64,000 bases of DNA from Leptospira adleri (GCF_002811985.1 NZ_NPDU01000022.1:1-64000), one strand, 5' to 3'; positions 23,701-32,189 are shown, counted from the first letter of the stretch. Made by a program: numbers and translations. The notes: generated from the letters alone by a model not told the origin.

Positions 23701-24214
23701 GGCTTCCCACGTGGTCGAGGCGCTGAAGAATTATTTGAATCCAGGAGTCAACGACGAAGAGGGGGAAATCGTTCCCGTGGATATAAAATCGGAAATCGAA
23801 ACCATTCTTACTTTATATCATACAAAGATAAAGTACGGAGTCGAAGTCGTTACCGATTTTCTGACCGACGAACGTTGTCTCGGAGACGGAAATAAACTCA
23901 ATCAAGTTTGGATCAATCTTTTGAATAATGGTTTGCAGGCTATGAATTATCAGGGGAAGATTGAAATCCGTATTGAAAAACAAGATTCTTGGATTATAAC
24001 TTCCTTTGTCGATTCCGGGAGCGGGATTCCGGATTCGGTGAAGGACAAGATCTTCGAACCCTTCTTCACCACAAAAAAACAAGGAGAAGGAATCGGACTC
24101 GGACTGGATATTTGTAAAAAGATCGTAGAGAAGATGGGCGGAAAGATAGAGTTTGAAAGCGTTCCCGGAAGAACAAAGTTCAGCGTGTGGTTGAAGTCCG
24201 CAGGCTCGGTATAA
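20714..24214 (+). CDS. Membrane sensor histidine kinase with HAMP, two PAS domains and a DHp insert
   Basis: A 1166-residue sensor kinase. An N-terminal multi-helix membrane domain (to about 260) is followed by a helix, an extracytoplasmic domain (about 300-450), another helix and a HAMP domain ending near 530. Two PAS domains follow (about 545-665 with YRFLRKDGTVVWLRD, and 670-795), then a coiled coil. The phospho-accepting His862 is in GMTHELNTPLG. The second dimerisation helix (HVVEALKNYL) comes only at about residue 1000, so an insert of roughly 100 residues lies in the DHp domain. The ATPase domain has NLLNNGLQAM, DSGSGI and GIGLGLDI. The receiver gene follows 24 bp on. Confidence 0.9.
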   Translation: MQVVVQWFESIFQSIPLPLLEVWGNFGYFFGLILMVSAFGGFTFRPGGKFGFGRERQSWDTQAFLSIPLTFVLIFITGYLGSFIVLVPGAQTFESLKDLSVFLCIVLFGYPALIAVPFAYGLSDLIEGVPPDFLIDWLLGYFINPACFWVAYQLIGRDPDFGKIKTWFYYLLFVFIFMAVEPQLWGYICANQFTPGISYRNITPALFFTTSITWVLAPLAMFLALPLAKKYGMFWIQIPCHVREFVFNRKEWVWKEIKNPDEEENPILGLPIRMFMVTPFIFLVMVMVGMTAYLNLKSSENAADKLAGRLHQEISENINLQLDRYLENSKKQEESIRLKGILPLLKSMSVAEHGRAIIIDRSGTLIGSSRYENAGDWKQGVEGDPVFVNAIRTLRKNIGDLNVLKSPVQFSFDVITAKPLSLETWLTQATPYEDNQKDKNWIVITAIPAAYYQEGVRIGSSQSAMVFALALTLSLLIGAFLAGIVTAPIQKILNASRAMAQGDFNQRVPKSRLEELGTLSHSFNHMAEQLQESFRRTKSSEERFRDLVDTTPGIVWEADATNFDFTFVSQQVVSMLGYSVDEWKEPGFWANHLHPDDRSWAVDFCIACTGRMEAHDFEYRFLRKDGTVVWLRDLVKVIVVDNRPRWLRGVMVDVTERKQIEENLRERNQFIESILDITPDILYIYDIEEKVNIYSNNGIEIVLGYTVEQLQSMGDQLVRSLMHPDDYKIYLAEVVPRYATASDKDLIEHQYRMKHENGSWRWLISRELIYKRNTNGSPKQIFGIIYDITKNKEAEETILDLNANLEKKIDVRTEELRKSNSDLVEAVRNLEKIMKELHGAQDQLLLSEKLAAIGQLAAGMTHELNTPLGAIVSSNRAILEILQNEIREIPDLIFRFNEEEIRDFRILLTESLQEASQSEIIPNRSLKKELVQLFQNSGIPDHDNVANAVLDSGVYRLREKLPELLKTDRRMEILTAVSSFSTIVRLSNVISIASGKASHVVEALKNYLNPGVNDEEGEIVPVDIKSEIETILTLYHTKIKYGVEVVTDFLTDERCLGDGNKLNQVWINLLNNGLQAMNYQGKIEIRIEKQDSWIITSFVDSGSGIPDSVKDKIFEPFFTTKKQGEGIGLGLDICKKIVEKMGGKIEFESVPGRTKFSVWLKSAGSV

Positions 24215-24238
24215 CGGAGATACCTTTAATAAGATACT

Positions 24239-24634
24239 ATGAATAACAATGCCATCCTTTGCGTGGACGACGAACCGATCATCCTGATCGCGTTAAAACA
24301 AGAGTTAAAAAAGCAGTTCGGAAACGAGTTTCAATATGAAACCGCGATCAACGCGAAAGAAGCTCTCGAGGTTGTGGATGAGTTGGTTGCGAACGGAGTC
24401 AACGTGATTCTTATTCTTTCCGATTGGAGAATGCCCGGAATTAAGGGAGACGAATTTTTAATTTTAGTCCATCAAAAATATCCTAATATCCGTTCCATCT
24501 TGATCACGGGTCACGTCGACGAAGCGGCAGTGGAAAGAGTGATGAGGGAAGCCGGAACTTATGCGGTTCTTCCAAAGCCGTGGGATCGGAAACAATTGTT
24601 GGACGCGGTCAAAGTTTGTTGCGGTAAGAATTAA
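24239..24634 (+). CDS. Single-domain response regulator
   Basis: A 131-residue receiver domain without an output domain. The phospho-accepting Asp62 is in ILSDWRMPG, the acidic pocket is CVDDEP (residues 8-13), the Thr is in LITGHVD and the Lys is in LPKPWD. This branch is often seen as a stand-alone partner of membrane kinases. It is the last gene of the operon with the kinase, whose phosphate it very probably receives, and must act through another protein. GGAG lies a little far upstream of the ATG. Confidence 0.93.
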   Translation: MNNNAILCVDDEPIILIALKQELKKQFGNEFQYETAINAKEALEVVDELVANGVNVILILSDWRMPGIKGDEFLILVHQKYPNIRSILITGHVDEAAVERVMREAGTYAVLPKPWDRKQLLDAVKVCCGKN

Positions 24635-24748
24635 GATCCTTATCGAAATTCTACCGCGGAAGAAGGCGCTCGAAATTTCAATTGCCCGTCCGCGCGCATC
24701 CAAAGACCGTGTAATCAAAAAGGGTCCGTTCCTTTTTGGGAGATTTTA

Positions 24749-25771
24749 ATGAAAATTCACCGATATGATTCTATACCGGACGTCAAGGAAATCGGCGACG
24801 GAATTTTCAAAACCGAAATCCCGCAACCGTTCTATTCGCCTAACAATATTTATATCCTTCCGGACGGAGAACCCACGATCATCGATTCGGGTTATATCGA
24901 GAACCTCGGACTTTTGCAAAGGGCTCTCAAAAAGATCGGACTTTCTCTGAGCAAAATAAAACATATCATCTATACTCACAATCATTTGGATCACATGAGC
25001 GCGGCTTTGACGATTCGTTATTACACGGACGCTAAGTTATACGCGATGGCGGGTATGGCGGCCGGTATCGACAACTACGTTGAATTCGTTCAGGTATTCC
25101 AAAGGGCGATGAGAAGATTGGTGTATAAGGGACATCACGATAATACGGTTCGAGCTCAGGAACTCAAAAGGGTCGACACTGGAATTTTCGAATTTCAAGA
25201 TGCGCTTAACAATTCTGAAAGAGTCGATCCGTATTTAAACTTCGACGTAGAGCTCGTGGAAGGAGACGTGATCGTCGCCGGCGGAAGGGAGATCGGAATT
25301 CTTTATACGCCCGGACACAATCGTTGGCACCTCACTCCTTATATCCTCGGTGAAAAAATTTATTTCACGGGGGATCTGGTTTTACAGAATATCTCCTCGA
25401 TCTACGCGGAGATCGACGGCAATCTCTACGACTATCACCAATCCTTGGACCGGCTTTCCAAACTGCCGATACGAAGAATTCTTCCGGCTCACGGACCGGA
25501 ACCGGAAGATCCGCAGAGGGCGATCAAACTTCTTTCTAAAACTCTCAACCTTTTGGAAAGAGGGGTGGTTCGGCGATTGAAGGAGAACGATCAAGATCTT
25601 TCCACTTTGGTTTTGGAAGCGATGGGAGAAAAGGTTGCGAATAGCGGATACTATAACACCGCTTTGGCGATTATGCATTCTCTGATTCGAAAGCTGATCG
25701 ATCAAGGTCAGGTGCGGATTATGGAAATCGATCCTCCTTACGAAAAATATCATTGGATCGGCGGAGAATAG
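24749..25771 (+). CDS. MBL-fold metallohydrolase
   Basis: A 340-residue metallo-beta-lactamase-fold hydrolase, cytosolic. The metal-binding motif is THNHLDHMS (about residue 75), with further ligands in TPGHNRWHL (about 190), TGDLV (about 210) and PAHGPEP (about 250). A C-terminal helical extension of about 80 residues follows, in the manner of the glyoxalase II-like/LACTB2 type. The substrate is not evident. GGGAG precedes the ATG. It starts about 115 bp after the receiver gene. Confidence 0.87.
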   Translation: MKIHRYDSIPDVKEIGDGIFKTEIPQPFYSPNNIYILPDGEPTIIDSGYIENLGLLQRALKKIGLSLSKIKHIIYTHNHLDHMSAALTIRYYTDAKLYAMAGMAAGIDNYVEFVQVFQRAMRRLVYKGHHDNTVRAQELKRVDTGIFEFQDALNNSERVDPYLNFDVELVEGDVIVAGGREIGILYTPGHNRWHLTPYILGEKIYFTGDLVLQNISSIYAEIDGNLYDYHQSLDRLSKLPIRRILPAHGPEPEDPQRAIKLLSKTLNLLERGVVRRLKENDQDLSTLVLEAMGEKVANSGYYNTALAIMHSLIRKLIDQGQVRIMEIDPPYEKYHWIGGE

Positions 25772-25817
25772 GATTCTTTGATTCTTCTAAAAATAAAATA
25801 AGAATCAGCCGATTCAA

Positions 25818-26591
25818 TTAATAACGGGTGTTTTCAGGTTCTCGAATGATCTCTCCGTAGAACGGAGTATCTTTTATTTTTAGATTGTATCCTTTGATAA
25901 GCAGGATCTCGAGATTTACCGTGTCTTCTCGGTTATAACTTTCCAAAATTCTCAGCGCGTCCGTGTCGTCGTAATCGACGTACTGTCTCCAGAGTCTGAC
26001 CGCGTCTGCCCCGTTGATCGCGGCCTCTTCCGGCCGATCGATTCCCAGCGCTTTTTCGCAACCTTTGAGTCCGCCTTTGATTCCGAGAGAACGTAAGAAA
26101 AACATAATATCGATATGGTTGTTTCGAAAACGAACGTTGAACTCCCTTTCCAAAAAAGGGACGTCGAAAGCGATTCCGTTGTAGGTTACGAAGATACGAT
26201 CGGGACTTACGTTGTCTAAAAAAAAGTCGAGATTGAATCCGCGGGTGTAAGCCTTGTATTCGTTTCCGTCGTATGTGCCGATCATAGTCGTCCTATCTTC
26301 GCTTGCCAATCCGGTCGTTTCAATGTCCAGATAGAGCAGCTTTCGGCGAACCGCGGGGAACAATCTCCAGTGGTGTTTGGCGGAAAGGACGTGGAAGAAG
26401 TAAAAAAAATTCTCCCGTTCCAATTCTTTTTTAGAAAATTCTAATGCGTCTAAAATGAGATTTTTGATCGGAACGGATTCGGTTTTTATAAAATCCTTCA
26501 AATCCTTCCAGTTTAGAATCCCTTTTTCCCAGAGTTGCTTTTCTTCGACCGAATCGATGCCCGGCAAATGACAAAACGTATGCTCGAGCAT
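25818..26591 (-). CDS. YprB-type RNase H-like exonuclease domain protein
   Basis: A 257-residue protein with an RNase H-like/DEDD 3'-5' exonuclease domain of the YprB kind. The first acidic motif is YLDIETTGL (about residue 90), the second is in VTYNGIAFDVPFLER (about residue 135) and the last acidic motif is in YNREDTVNLEIL (about residue 225). It may act on DNA or RNA; the target is not known. Its ATG directly follows the stop codon of lnt (TAA then ATG), so it is cotranslated as the third gene of the lifO-lnt unit. Confidence 0.85.
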   Translation of the reverse strand: MLEHTFCHLPGIDSVEEKQLWEKGILNWKDLKDFIKTESVPIKNLILDALEFSKKELERENFFYFFHVLSAKHHWRLFPAVRRKLLYLDIETTGLASEDRTTMIGTYDGNEYKAYTRGFNLDFFLDNVSPDRIFVTYNGIAFDVPFLEREFNVRFRNNHIDIMFFLRSLGIKGGLKGCEKALGIDRPEEAAINGADAVRLWRQYVDYDDTDALRILESYNREDTVNLEILLIKGYNLKIKDTPFYGEIIREPENTRY

Positions 26592-28340
26592 TTACACTTT
26601 CCTTTCACTTCGAAATACGAGCGTTAAACGAAGCGAAATTAAAAGAAACGACACGATCCATAAAAAAGAATTTCCGATCTTAACGTAGAACGTAGAAGCG
26701 GAAGGATTGAGTTGAATTGCAAAGGTTCGGATCGCGGTTTCATGAAAGCCGACCGGAGTAATCAGCGAAATTCCTCTCGAATCCCAAACGTCCGTGATTC
26801 CGGAAACCGTGGAACGGATCATCGGAAGTCCGGTTTCGATCGCTCTCAAACGAACGGTTCCGGAGTGTTGATTTGCTTCCAACTCAGAATCAAACCAAGA
26901 GTCGTTGGTGAGATTGATAAGAATATCGGGGCGTTCCTCGGAACGAAAATAATCTAACACAAGATCAGTAAACATCGCCTCGTAACACAACAAAGGGAGA
27001 ATAGAATAAGAATATTCTAAATTCTTAATTTTCTTCGCTTGAAGTTCGGGTGAGGAGAATTCGGTCTTCATCGTTTCCGGAACTTTGAGTTGTTCGAGGT
27101 CGTGTCTGTCCGGGGCCGAAACCTGAATCCGGTTTTTTTCGATCGTTCCGGAAAGCAGTTTCGGAAATTCTCCGGGAACATAACGCGAAGTTTCTCGGAA
27201 TGTCTTTCTTAAAATCGGGAATTGTGATTCCCAAGGAAGATATTCTCCGAAAGCCAGAAGTTTTCTTTTGTTGTAACGTTCCGTGATTCCGTCCAGATTT
27301 TTGAACAGGCTGATTTGATTTCTCAACTTGCCTTCTTCCATATTCAATTCGTTAAAAAGGATGTCGGCGCCGGAGTGTTTGGAAAGGTATAAAATTATTC
27401 CATCCATCGTGGACGAATAGATGTGTTCCCTTTTGTTTTCTTCGGAAGGGATCGTGCCGTGAAATGGAATCGCCGATTCCGGAAGAATGATAAGCGAAGG
27501 GGGTTTTTCCGCAGCCATACTTCCCTGCAGTGAAAGGGAAAGAATCTTGCTCATAGTGCTCGCGAGAAAAATTTCATCGTTCTGAAGATCTTTCGTTCCG
27601 GGGGAAGTATCCGGTTGAACCATGACGACGGAAAGAATTTTTGTTTCACCTGGAACCAAAGAATCCGAAACGAATCCGATCCTATATAAGCCGTAAACGA
27701 AAACGCAGAATACCGCGGCAAAGGAAAGAACGGAAATTTTAAACTCGTTCGACTTTCGATTTTTATAATGTGATATAAAAAATAAAAGAGCGGATGAAAT
27801 AAAAAGCAAAAGAAAACTCAATCCGTAAACTCCGAGAACGGACGCGAACTGCTCGAAAACGATAGAACCCGAAACCAGGTTTCCCCAATACCAGGGAAAT
27901 ATCTGATACGTGATCAGATCGGAAAAAGTTCCGGCAGCCGGAAACAGAAGCAAAACCCAGGTCTTGGAAGAATTTTGAATATTCGAAAAGCGAAATATGA
28001 TGTAAAACGGGATGAATTTAATGTGGGAAATCAATCCGTAGAAAAGAAAAAAGGCGAAGGAAACGATCGGGCCGGCTCCGGAAATCCGAGAAACCGCGCC
28101 TGGAATCCAAAAAAAAGTAGTGAAGTTCAGAATCTGAGAAAGAAACAAAAGCCAGAGAATCGCACGGATCGGAGATTCTCGATTGAGAGAAAGAAAAAGG
28201 GACAACGCAGAAATCGAAGCTACGATTCCCGCGCTTAGAAAGGAAAAAGGGGGAAGTCCTAACAGGACGCCGAAGCCGACTCCGAAACAAAGCAGGAGCC
28301 GGTAACGAAACGAATCTAAGGGAACGAATCTATAAAACAT
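26592..28340 (-). CDS. lnt: Apolipoprotein N-acyltransferase
   Basis: The inner-membrane enzyme that adds the third acyl chain to the N-terminal Cys of lipoproteins. The 582-residue protein has an N-terminal set of transmembrane helices (to about 220), a nitrilase-like periplasmic domain and a C-terminal helix (about 555-575). The catalytic triad can be read as Glu in PESAIP, Lys in RKLLAFGEYLPW and Cys in LLCYEAMF. I chose the ATG at 28340, which overlaps the stop of the upstream gene (TGATG), over the TTG just before. The many lipoproteins in the window fit this job. Confidence 0.93.
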   Translation of the reverse strand: MFYRFVPLDSFRYRLLLCFGVGFGVLLGLPPFSFLSAGIVASISALSLFLSLNRESPIRAILWLLFLSQILNFTTFFWIPGAVSRISGAGPIVSFAFFLFYGLISHIKFIPFYIIFRFSNIQNSSKTWVLLLFPAAGTFSDLITYQIFPWYWGNLVSGSIVFEQFASVLGVYGLSFLLLFISSALLFFISHYKNRKSNEFKISVLSFAAVFCVFVYGLYRIGFVSDSLVPGETKILSVVMVQPDTSPGTKDLQNDEIFLASTMSKILSLSLQGSMAAEKPPSLIILPESAIPFHGTIPSEENKREHIYSSTMDGIILYLSKHSGADILFNELNMEEGKLRNQISLFKNLDGITERYNKRKLLAFGEYLPWESQFPILRKTFRETSRYVPGEFPKLLSGTIEKNRIQVSAPDRHDLEQLKVPETMKTEFSSPELQAKKIKNLEYSYSILPLLCYEAMFTDLVLDYFRSEERPDILINLTNDSWFDSELEANQHSGTVRLRAIETGLPMIRSTVSGITDVWDSRGISLITPVGFHETAIRTFAIQLNPSASTFYVKIGNSFLWIVSFLLISLRLTLVFRSERKV

Positions 28341-29392
28341 CAATTTTGATTTTTTTTCATTTCCTCTTCGTATTTCAGTCTTCTTGAATATTCTTCCGCT
28401 TCTTCTTTTCCGAGGTTTTTAATGCGGATTTCCATAAGAGCTTTATCTCGCGCTTCGCCTTTTACGTTCGAATTTTTCTGAAGCCAATCGGTTTCTTCCG
28501 TTTGGGTTTGTTTTTCCTTCTTTTCCCTTTCTTCGATTTCCTTATAAACCGCGTCCATACGATCCGCTCCGTCTTTTCCGAAATACTTTTCGCGAATCGA
28601 TCTCGTTTTACCGTTTCGATCGGAGAGATTCATTCTTTCCAATTCCTTATCGCGTAAAAACATTTCGGTTTCGTATGTGTTGTATTTCGGTTCTCTTGTC
28701 TTTACGGTATTGTAATACTGACCATAGACGTTTTTTCGATATTCTTCGTATCGTTCCAATCTTTTGTCGCCGTTCAAGGATTCGGTTTCCTTTAAAAAAC
28801 CGCTCAAAGAATCCCGATAAGTTTCTTCCGCCTCTTCCAAACCGAAGATCAGCTTAGCGTCGTTATCCGAAAAAATTTCCCTTCTTTTCTTTTTGACGAG
28901 TTCGTATTTTTCCGCACGGCTGAGTTTATCGGGGAGTTCGAATTCTCTCATCGTGGTTTCGTATCTCAAATAACCGGAAAATAATTTCATCAGATAATCG
29001 GCGTCCTTACCGGAGTAGTGATCCGCTATAAAGGCTCGGATGATTTCGTTGCACTGTTCGAAGCCGGTATTCTCCGGGCATTGTCTTCGAAGCGCCCAGA
29101 GTTCGGAGACAAGATTGACTTCTCCGGTGGCGGCGTATTGCATGAGTTCGTCGAACGTCAGCCAGTTGCCGTTCTCGTCGAAAATTCTTCTCGAAGTATC
29201 GACGACCGCTTGGTTTAGAATCCATTCTCCGGATTCCGATCTTTGCAGAGTAAATTCGGTTTCGGAATCCGCGGAGCCGCTCTTGGAGCCGACGCCTCCG
29301 CTAAAAAAAACGAACCAGACCAACGCGATGAGAATCACGGAGATCAATACGATCACCGCTGGGAATGTAATTCTTTCCTGAAGGGATTTCAT
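28340..29392 (-). CDS. LifO-type lipase chaperone
   Basis: A membrane-anchored foldase, 350 residues, of the lipase chaperone family, which helps secreted lipases fold in the periplasm. There is one N-terminal helix (AVIVLISVILIALVWFVFF), a short linker, then an extended helical periplasmic domain with motifs like the family's: DENGNWLTFDELMQY, DYLMKLFSGYLRYETTM and KRREIFSDNDAKLIFGLEE. The C-terminus is charged and coiled-coil-like. I chose the ATG at 29392, next to AGGT, rather than the longer frame upstream. No lipase gene is next to it; the operon continues with lnt. Confidence 0.87.
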   Translation of the reverse strand: MKSLQERITFPAVIVLISVILIALVWFVFFSGGVGSKSGSADSETEFTLQRSESGEWILNQAVVDTSRRIFDENGNWLTFDELMQYAATGEVNLVSELWALRRQCPENTGFEQCNEIIRAFIADHYSGKDADYLMKLFSGYLRYETTMREFELPDKLSRAEKYELVKKKRREIFSDNDAKLIFGLEEAEETYRDSLSGFLKETESLNGDKRLERYEEYRKNVYGQYYNTVKTREPKYNTYETEMFLRDKELERMNLSDRNGKTRSIREKYFGKDGADRMDAVYKEIEEREKKEKQTQTEETDWLQKNSNVKGEARDKALMEIRIKNLGKEEAEEYSRRLKYEEEMKKNQN

Positions 29393-29479
29393 GGACCTGT
29401 GATTCTTAAAGAATTCTTTCCCAAGGCAAACCTTTTTTGTTTTTTCTGAAAAAGAGGGTTTGGATGAAATGACAAAGTA

Positions 29480-30502
29480 GTGCAACAAAAAAGACCGATT
29501 CTCTATTACCCGAAAGGGACCACGGGCGCGGGGGAGATTTTTTCCCGTTTGGAAAAATTGGACGCGCGTTCGTATTCTTCCGATCAAATCTCCGGATTAA
29601 ACGAAGAGAAACCGGAAATTCTCGTCGCGAATACGAGACTCAAGGTGGACAAAGAAGCGGTTTTAAAATTTCCTACGGTAAGAATTTTTGCGACGGTGAG
29701 TTCCGGTACGGACCATGTGGATTTTGCGGCTCTGAAGGAAACCGGAAGAATTTTTTTAAACGCTCCCGGTTGTAACGCGGGTTCCGTCGCTGAATATTGT
29801 TTTGCAGGATTAAAAAGCCGGTTTTCGGATCCGGAATTAAAGCGACTTCGAGTGGGGCTGATCGGGCACGGTCATACAGGAAAAGAATTTTATAAAATTC
29901 TAAAGTTCTTCGAAATTGAATGCGTTTTTTACGATCCGTTTTACAAGTCGGAGTCCGCTTCCCTTCCGGAAGTTTTGAGTTCCGATGTCCTAAGTTATCA
30001 CGTTCCTTTGACAAAGGAAGGATCCGAACCGACTTTTCGGATGATCACCGGATCGTTGATCGATTCTCTGAAGCCGCAAACCGTTTTTATCAATTCCAGC
30101 CGCGGGGAAATTTTTACTCCGGAAGCCTTTTTGAAATTAACGGAAAGAAAAGATATATTCAAAATATTAGATGTGTTTGATCCGGAACCGCCGACGGAAG
30201 AATTCGGAGCCTTTCTTGCGCGAGTTGAAAATGCCGTTCTCACTCCTCATATCGCGGGTTACAGTCAAATCGGAAGAATGAGCGGAACTCATCGTGTCGC
30301 TGAAAAATTGTCGATACTTTACGGGGATAAACCCTTGCCTCCGCTCGAATTTTTTTTGGAGACGAAAGGAGAATTTAAAACCGAAACTTTTATCTTGGAA
30401 GAAGATCGTCTTTTGAGGGAATCTTGGAAGAACGGAGATCCGGGTTATTTTGAAAAAAGGCGAAATTCTTATCCTATCCGATTGGACTGGGGATTGGCTT
30501 AG
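29480..30502 (+). CDS. pdxB: Erythronate-4-phosphate dehydrogenase-like protein
   Basis: A D-isomer-specific 2-hydroxyacid dehydrogenase, 340 residues, most like PdxB of vitamin B6 biosynthesis. Typical pieces are NAPGCNAGSVAEY (about residue 95), the Rossmann motif GLIGHGHTGK (about 130), HVPLTKEG (about 175) and the catalytic Arg in NSSRGE (about 210), with the His in TPHIAGYSQIG (about 255). The C-terminal part is longer than a minimal dehydrogenase, as in PdxB. The start is GTG at 29480 with no good ribosome site. It is divergent from lifO. Confidence 0.82.
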   Translation: MQQKRPILYYPKGTTGAGEIFSRLEKLDARSYSSDQISGLNEEKPEILVANTRLKVDKEAVLKFPTVRIFATVSSGTDHVDFAALKETGRIFLNAPGCNAGSVAEYCFAGLKSRFSDPELKRLRVGLIGHGHTGKEFYKILKFFEIECVFYDPFYKSESASLPEVLSSDVLSYHVPLTKEGSEPTFRMITGSLIDSLKPQTVFINSSRGEIFTPEAFLKLTERKDIFKILDVFDPEPPTEEFGAFLARVENAVLTPHIAGYSQIGRMSGTHRVAEKLSILYGDKPLPPLEFFLETKGEFKTETFILEEDRLLRESWKNGDPGYFEKRRNSYPIRLDWGLA

Positions 30503-30538
30503 AACCCGATTTTTTTCAAAAACGGGTGCGAGTCCTTA

Positions 30539-31369
30539 TTATTTATTTCTCCAGTCGATGAACTGTTGTCCCTTTGCTTGTTGGCAATTCGGACAAAAGA
30601 AGGAATCGTAACCTAAGACGTTCGCTCTTCGAATCGTCGTTCCGCAGACGGGGCAGGGTTCGTTCTTGCGGTTTCTGACTTTGACGTGATCCCTGACTTT
30701 CACTTCCAAGGGCGCGTTTTTTCTCCGGATGTAATCGATCGAAGAGGAAAGAACTTCCTTTATACTTTTATAAAGTAAGGATTTGTCCTCCGGAGTGAGT
30801 TGGTTGCACGGAGTTTTCGGATGGATTTTCGCGGCGAACAGAACTTCGTCCGCATAAGCGTTTCCTAATGCACTGAGTTTGGTCTGATCCATCAGAAATA
30901 CCCTGGTTTGTTTTCTGCTTTTGTCCATCAGTTTCAGAAAAAGAGATTCGGTAAATTCTTCCGAGAGCAGATCGACTCCCTGTTCTTTGTATTTCGGGAT
31001 TTGTCCCAATTCTTCCGGCTTTAAAAAATAAACCTTTCCCATTCTCGTGTCGTCCATATAATTCAAGACGGGCCCGTCCGTTTTAATGCGAAGACAAAGA
31101 TCTTTCCGTTTGTATTTCGGGTCCAAGGAGAATCTTCCGGACAACATCGGATGGATTACTATATTCTTATTTTCGAATATGAAATTTAGGAAGGGACCGT
31201 TTCTTTTTATCTCCCGAAAAACCGCGCCCTCAAAGGAACTTTCCAGAGCGCCTCCGGTAAGATCGCGGACCACAATCGGATCGACGATTTCGACGGACTC
31301 GATTTTTCGTTCGATCAATTCGGGAATGAGCCTTTCTTGAATAACGACCAAGTCCGGTAGTTCTGGCAT
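30539..31369 (-). CDS. Fpg/Nei-family DNA glycosylase-like protein, divergent active site
   Basis: A 276-residue protein of the Fpg/MutM family of base-excision glycosylases. The N-terminus MPELPD keeps the catalytic Pro and Glu but has Asp where Fpg has Glu (MPELPE). The helix-two-turn-helix has SALGNAYADEVLF, and the C-terminal zinc finger has CPVCG and FFCPNC. By eye, two usual catalytic or DNA-contact residues are missing: the position of Lys57 in E. coli Fpg is Pro (IKRNGPFLNF), and the zinc-finger Arg258 is Tyr (GYDSFFC). It may have altered lesion specificity or be a non-catalytic paralogue. The gene converges with pdxB. Confidence 0.82.
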   Translation of the reverse strand: MPELPDLVVIQERLIPELIERKIESVEIVDPIVVRDLTGGALESSFEGAVFREIKRNGPFLNFIFENKNIVIHPMLSGRFSLDPKYKRKDLCLRIKTDGPVLNYMDDTRMGKVYFLKPEELGQIPKYKEQGVDLLSEEFTESLFLKLMDKSRKQTRVFLMDQTKLSALGNAYADEVLFAAKIHPKTPCNQLTPEDKSLLYKSIKEVLSSSIDYIRRKNAPLEVKVRDHVKVRNRKNEPCPVCGTTIRRANVLGYDSFFCPNCQQAKGQQFIDWRNK

Positions 31370-31576
31370 AAGGCGATTGAACTCAGTTTTTTTCTTTCGT
31401 CAAGAAGTTGTTGTTAGGATTAGAATCAGAATTTATCGGAGAATGGATTTTTCCTGTACGGGAACGTTTGATTCTTTTCCCTTGGATTCCGATTTTATTC
31501 GGCTGAAATCTCAGACCCGACGGACTCCTTTCGCAAAACGAATGAGATCGGTCTCGAAAAAAAGCGCAAAATCGGG

Positions 31577-31640
31577 TTGACTTTTTCGGTTTTTAGTGTG
31601 CAATTACACATGTGTAGATGCAACTGTGTATTTGCACACT
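31577..31640 (+). promoter_or_regulatory. Promoter and palindromic operator of thioesterase-marR operon
   Basis: A TTGACT -35 element is at 31577-31582. Overlapping and just after the expected -10 is an inverted repeat, AGTGTGCAATTACAC (31595-31609) against GTGTATTTGCACACT (31626-31640), with 14 of 15 positions paired. A perfect TACACATGTGTA palindrome lies inside it at 31605-31616. This is the kind of site used by MarR-family repressors, and a marR gene is in the operon. Confidence 0.8.
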
Positions 31641-31658
31641 AAAGACTCGGAGGCTTTT

Positions 31659-32189
31659 ATGCTTTCTACATTGGACAAGACGGAATTATCACCTTCCGGT
31701 TTTTACCGGATCCGTTTTCAGGATTGTGATCCATTCGGACATCTCAATAACGCCCGTTATATGGATTACTTTTTGGAGGCGAGGGAGGATCATCTGAGGG
31801 ATTTCTACGGTTTCGATCTTTTTGAGCATTCTTCCAGAGAAGGAAAATCCTGGGTCGTGACCAGGACTCAGATCGCTTATCTTGAGCCCGCAAAACAGAG
31901 CGATCTGGTGAGAATCGTTACAAGACTCGTTTCAAAAAGCGACAGCTCAATCCGGAACGAAGATTTGATGTATGATCAAGCCGGAAAAAGATTGAAGGCT
32001 TTGATATGGATTGATTTTGCGTTTATCGATCTTAAAAAGGGAAGACCGACCCGGCACGGAGAGGATTTGAATCAGTTTTTCAATTCCGTTCTCTATTCGG
32101 ATTCCGGTTTGGAGAACGGTAATTTTGAAGAGCGCGTTCGCGAGATGAAGCGAACAATGGCTCCGGGAATGGAAAGCGTTCTCGTTTAA
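31659..32189 (+). CDS. Acyl-CoA thioesterase (4HBT hotdog fold)
   Basis: A 176-residue hotdog-fold thioesterase. The N-terminal signature is RIRFQDCDPFGHLNNARYM (about residues 18-36), in which the Asp and His typical of 4-hydroxybenzoyl-CoA and acyl-CoA thioesterases are present. The role is likely hydrolysis of acyl-CoA or related thioesters in the cytosol. The start at 31659 is set by a strong GGAGG; an open frame begins in the operator at 31596, but that is not used. It is first in an operon with the marR gene, 18 bp downstream. Confidence 0.88.
   Translation: MLSTLDKTELSPSGFYRIRFQDCDPFGHLNNARYMDYFLEAREDHLRDFYGFDLFEHSSREGKSWVVTRTQIAYLEPAKQSDLVRIVTRLVSKSDSSIRNEDLMYDQAGKRLKALIWIDFAFIDLKKGRPTRHGEDLNQFFNSVLYSDSGLENGNFEERVREMKRTMAPGMESVLV

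Noticed and set aside
31377..31580. 67-codon frame between the Fpg-like gene and the thioesterase
   Set aside because: No ribosome site, basic low-complexity protein, lies over the divergent promoter region.
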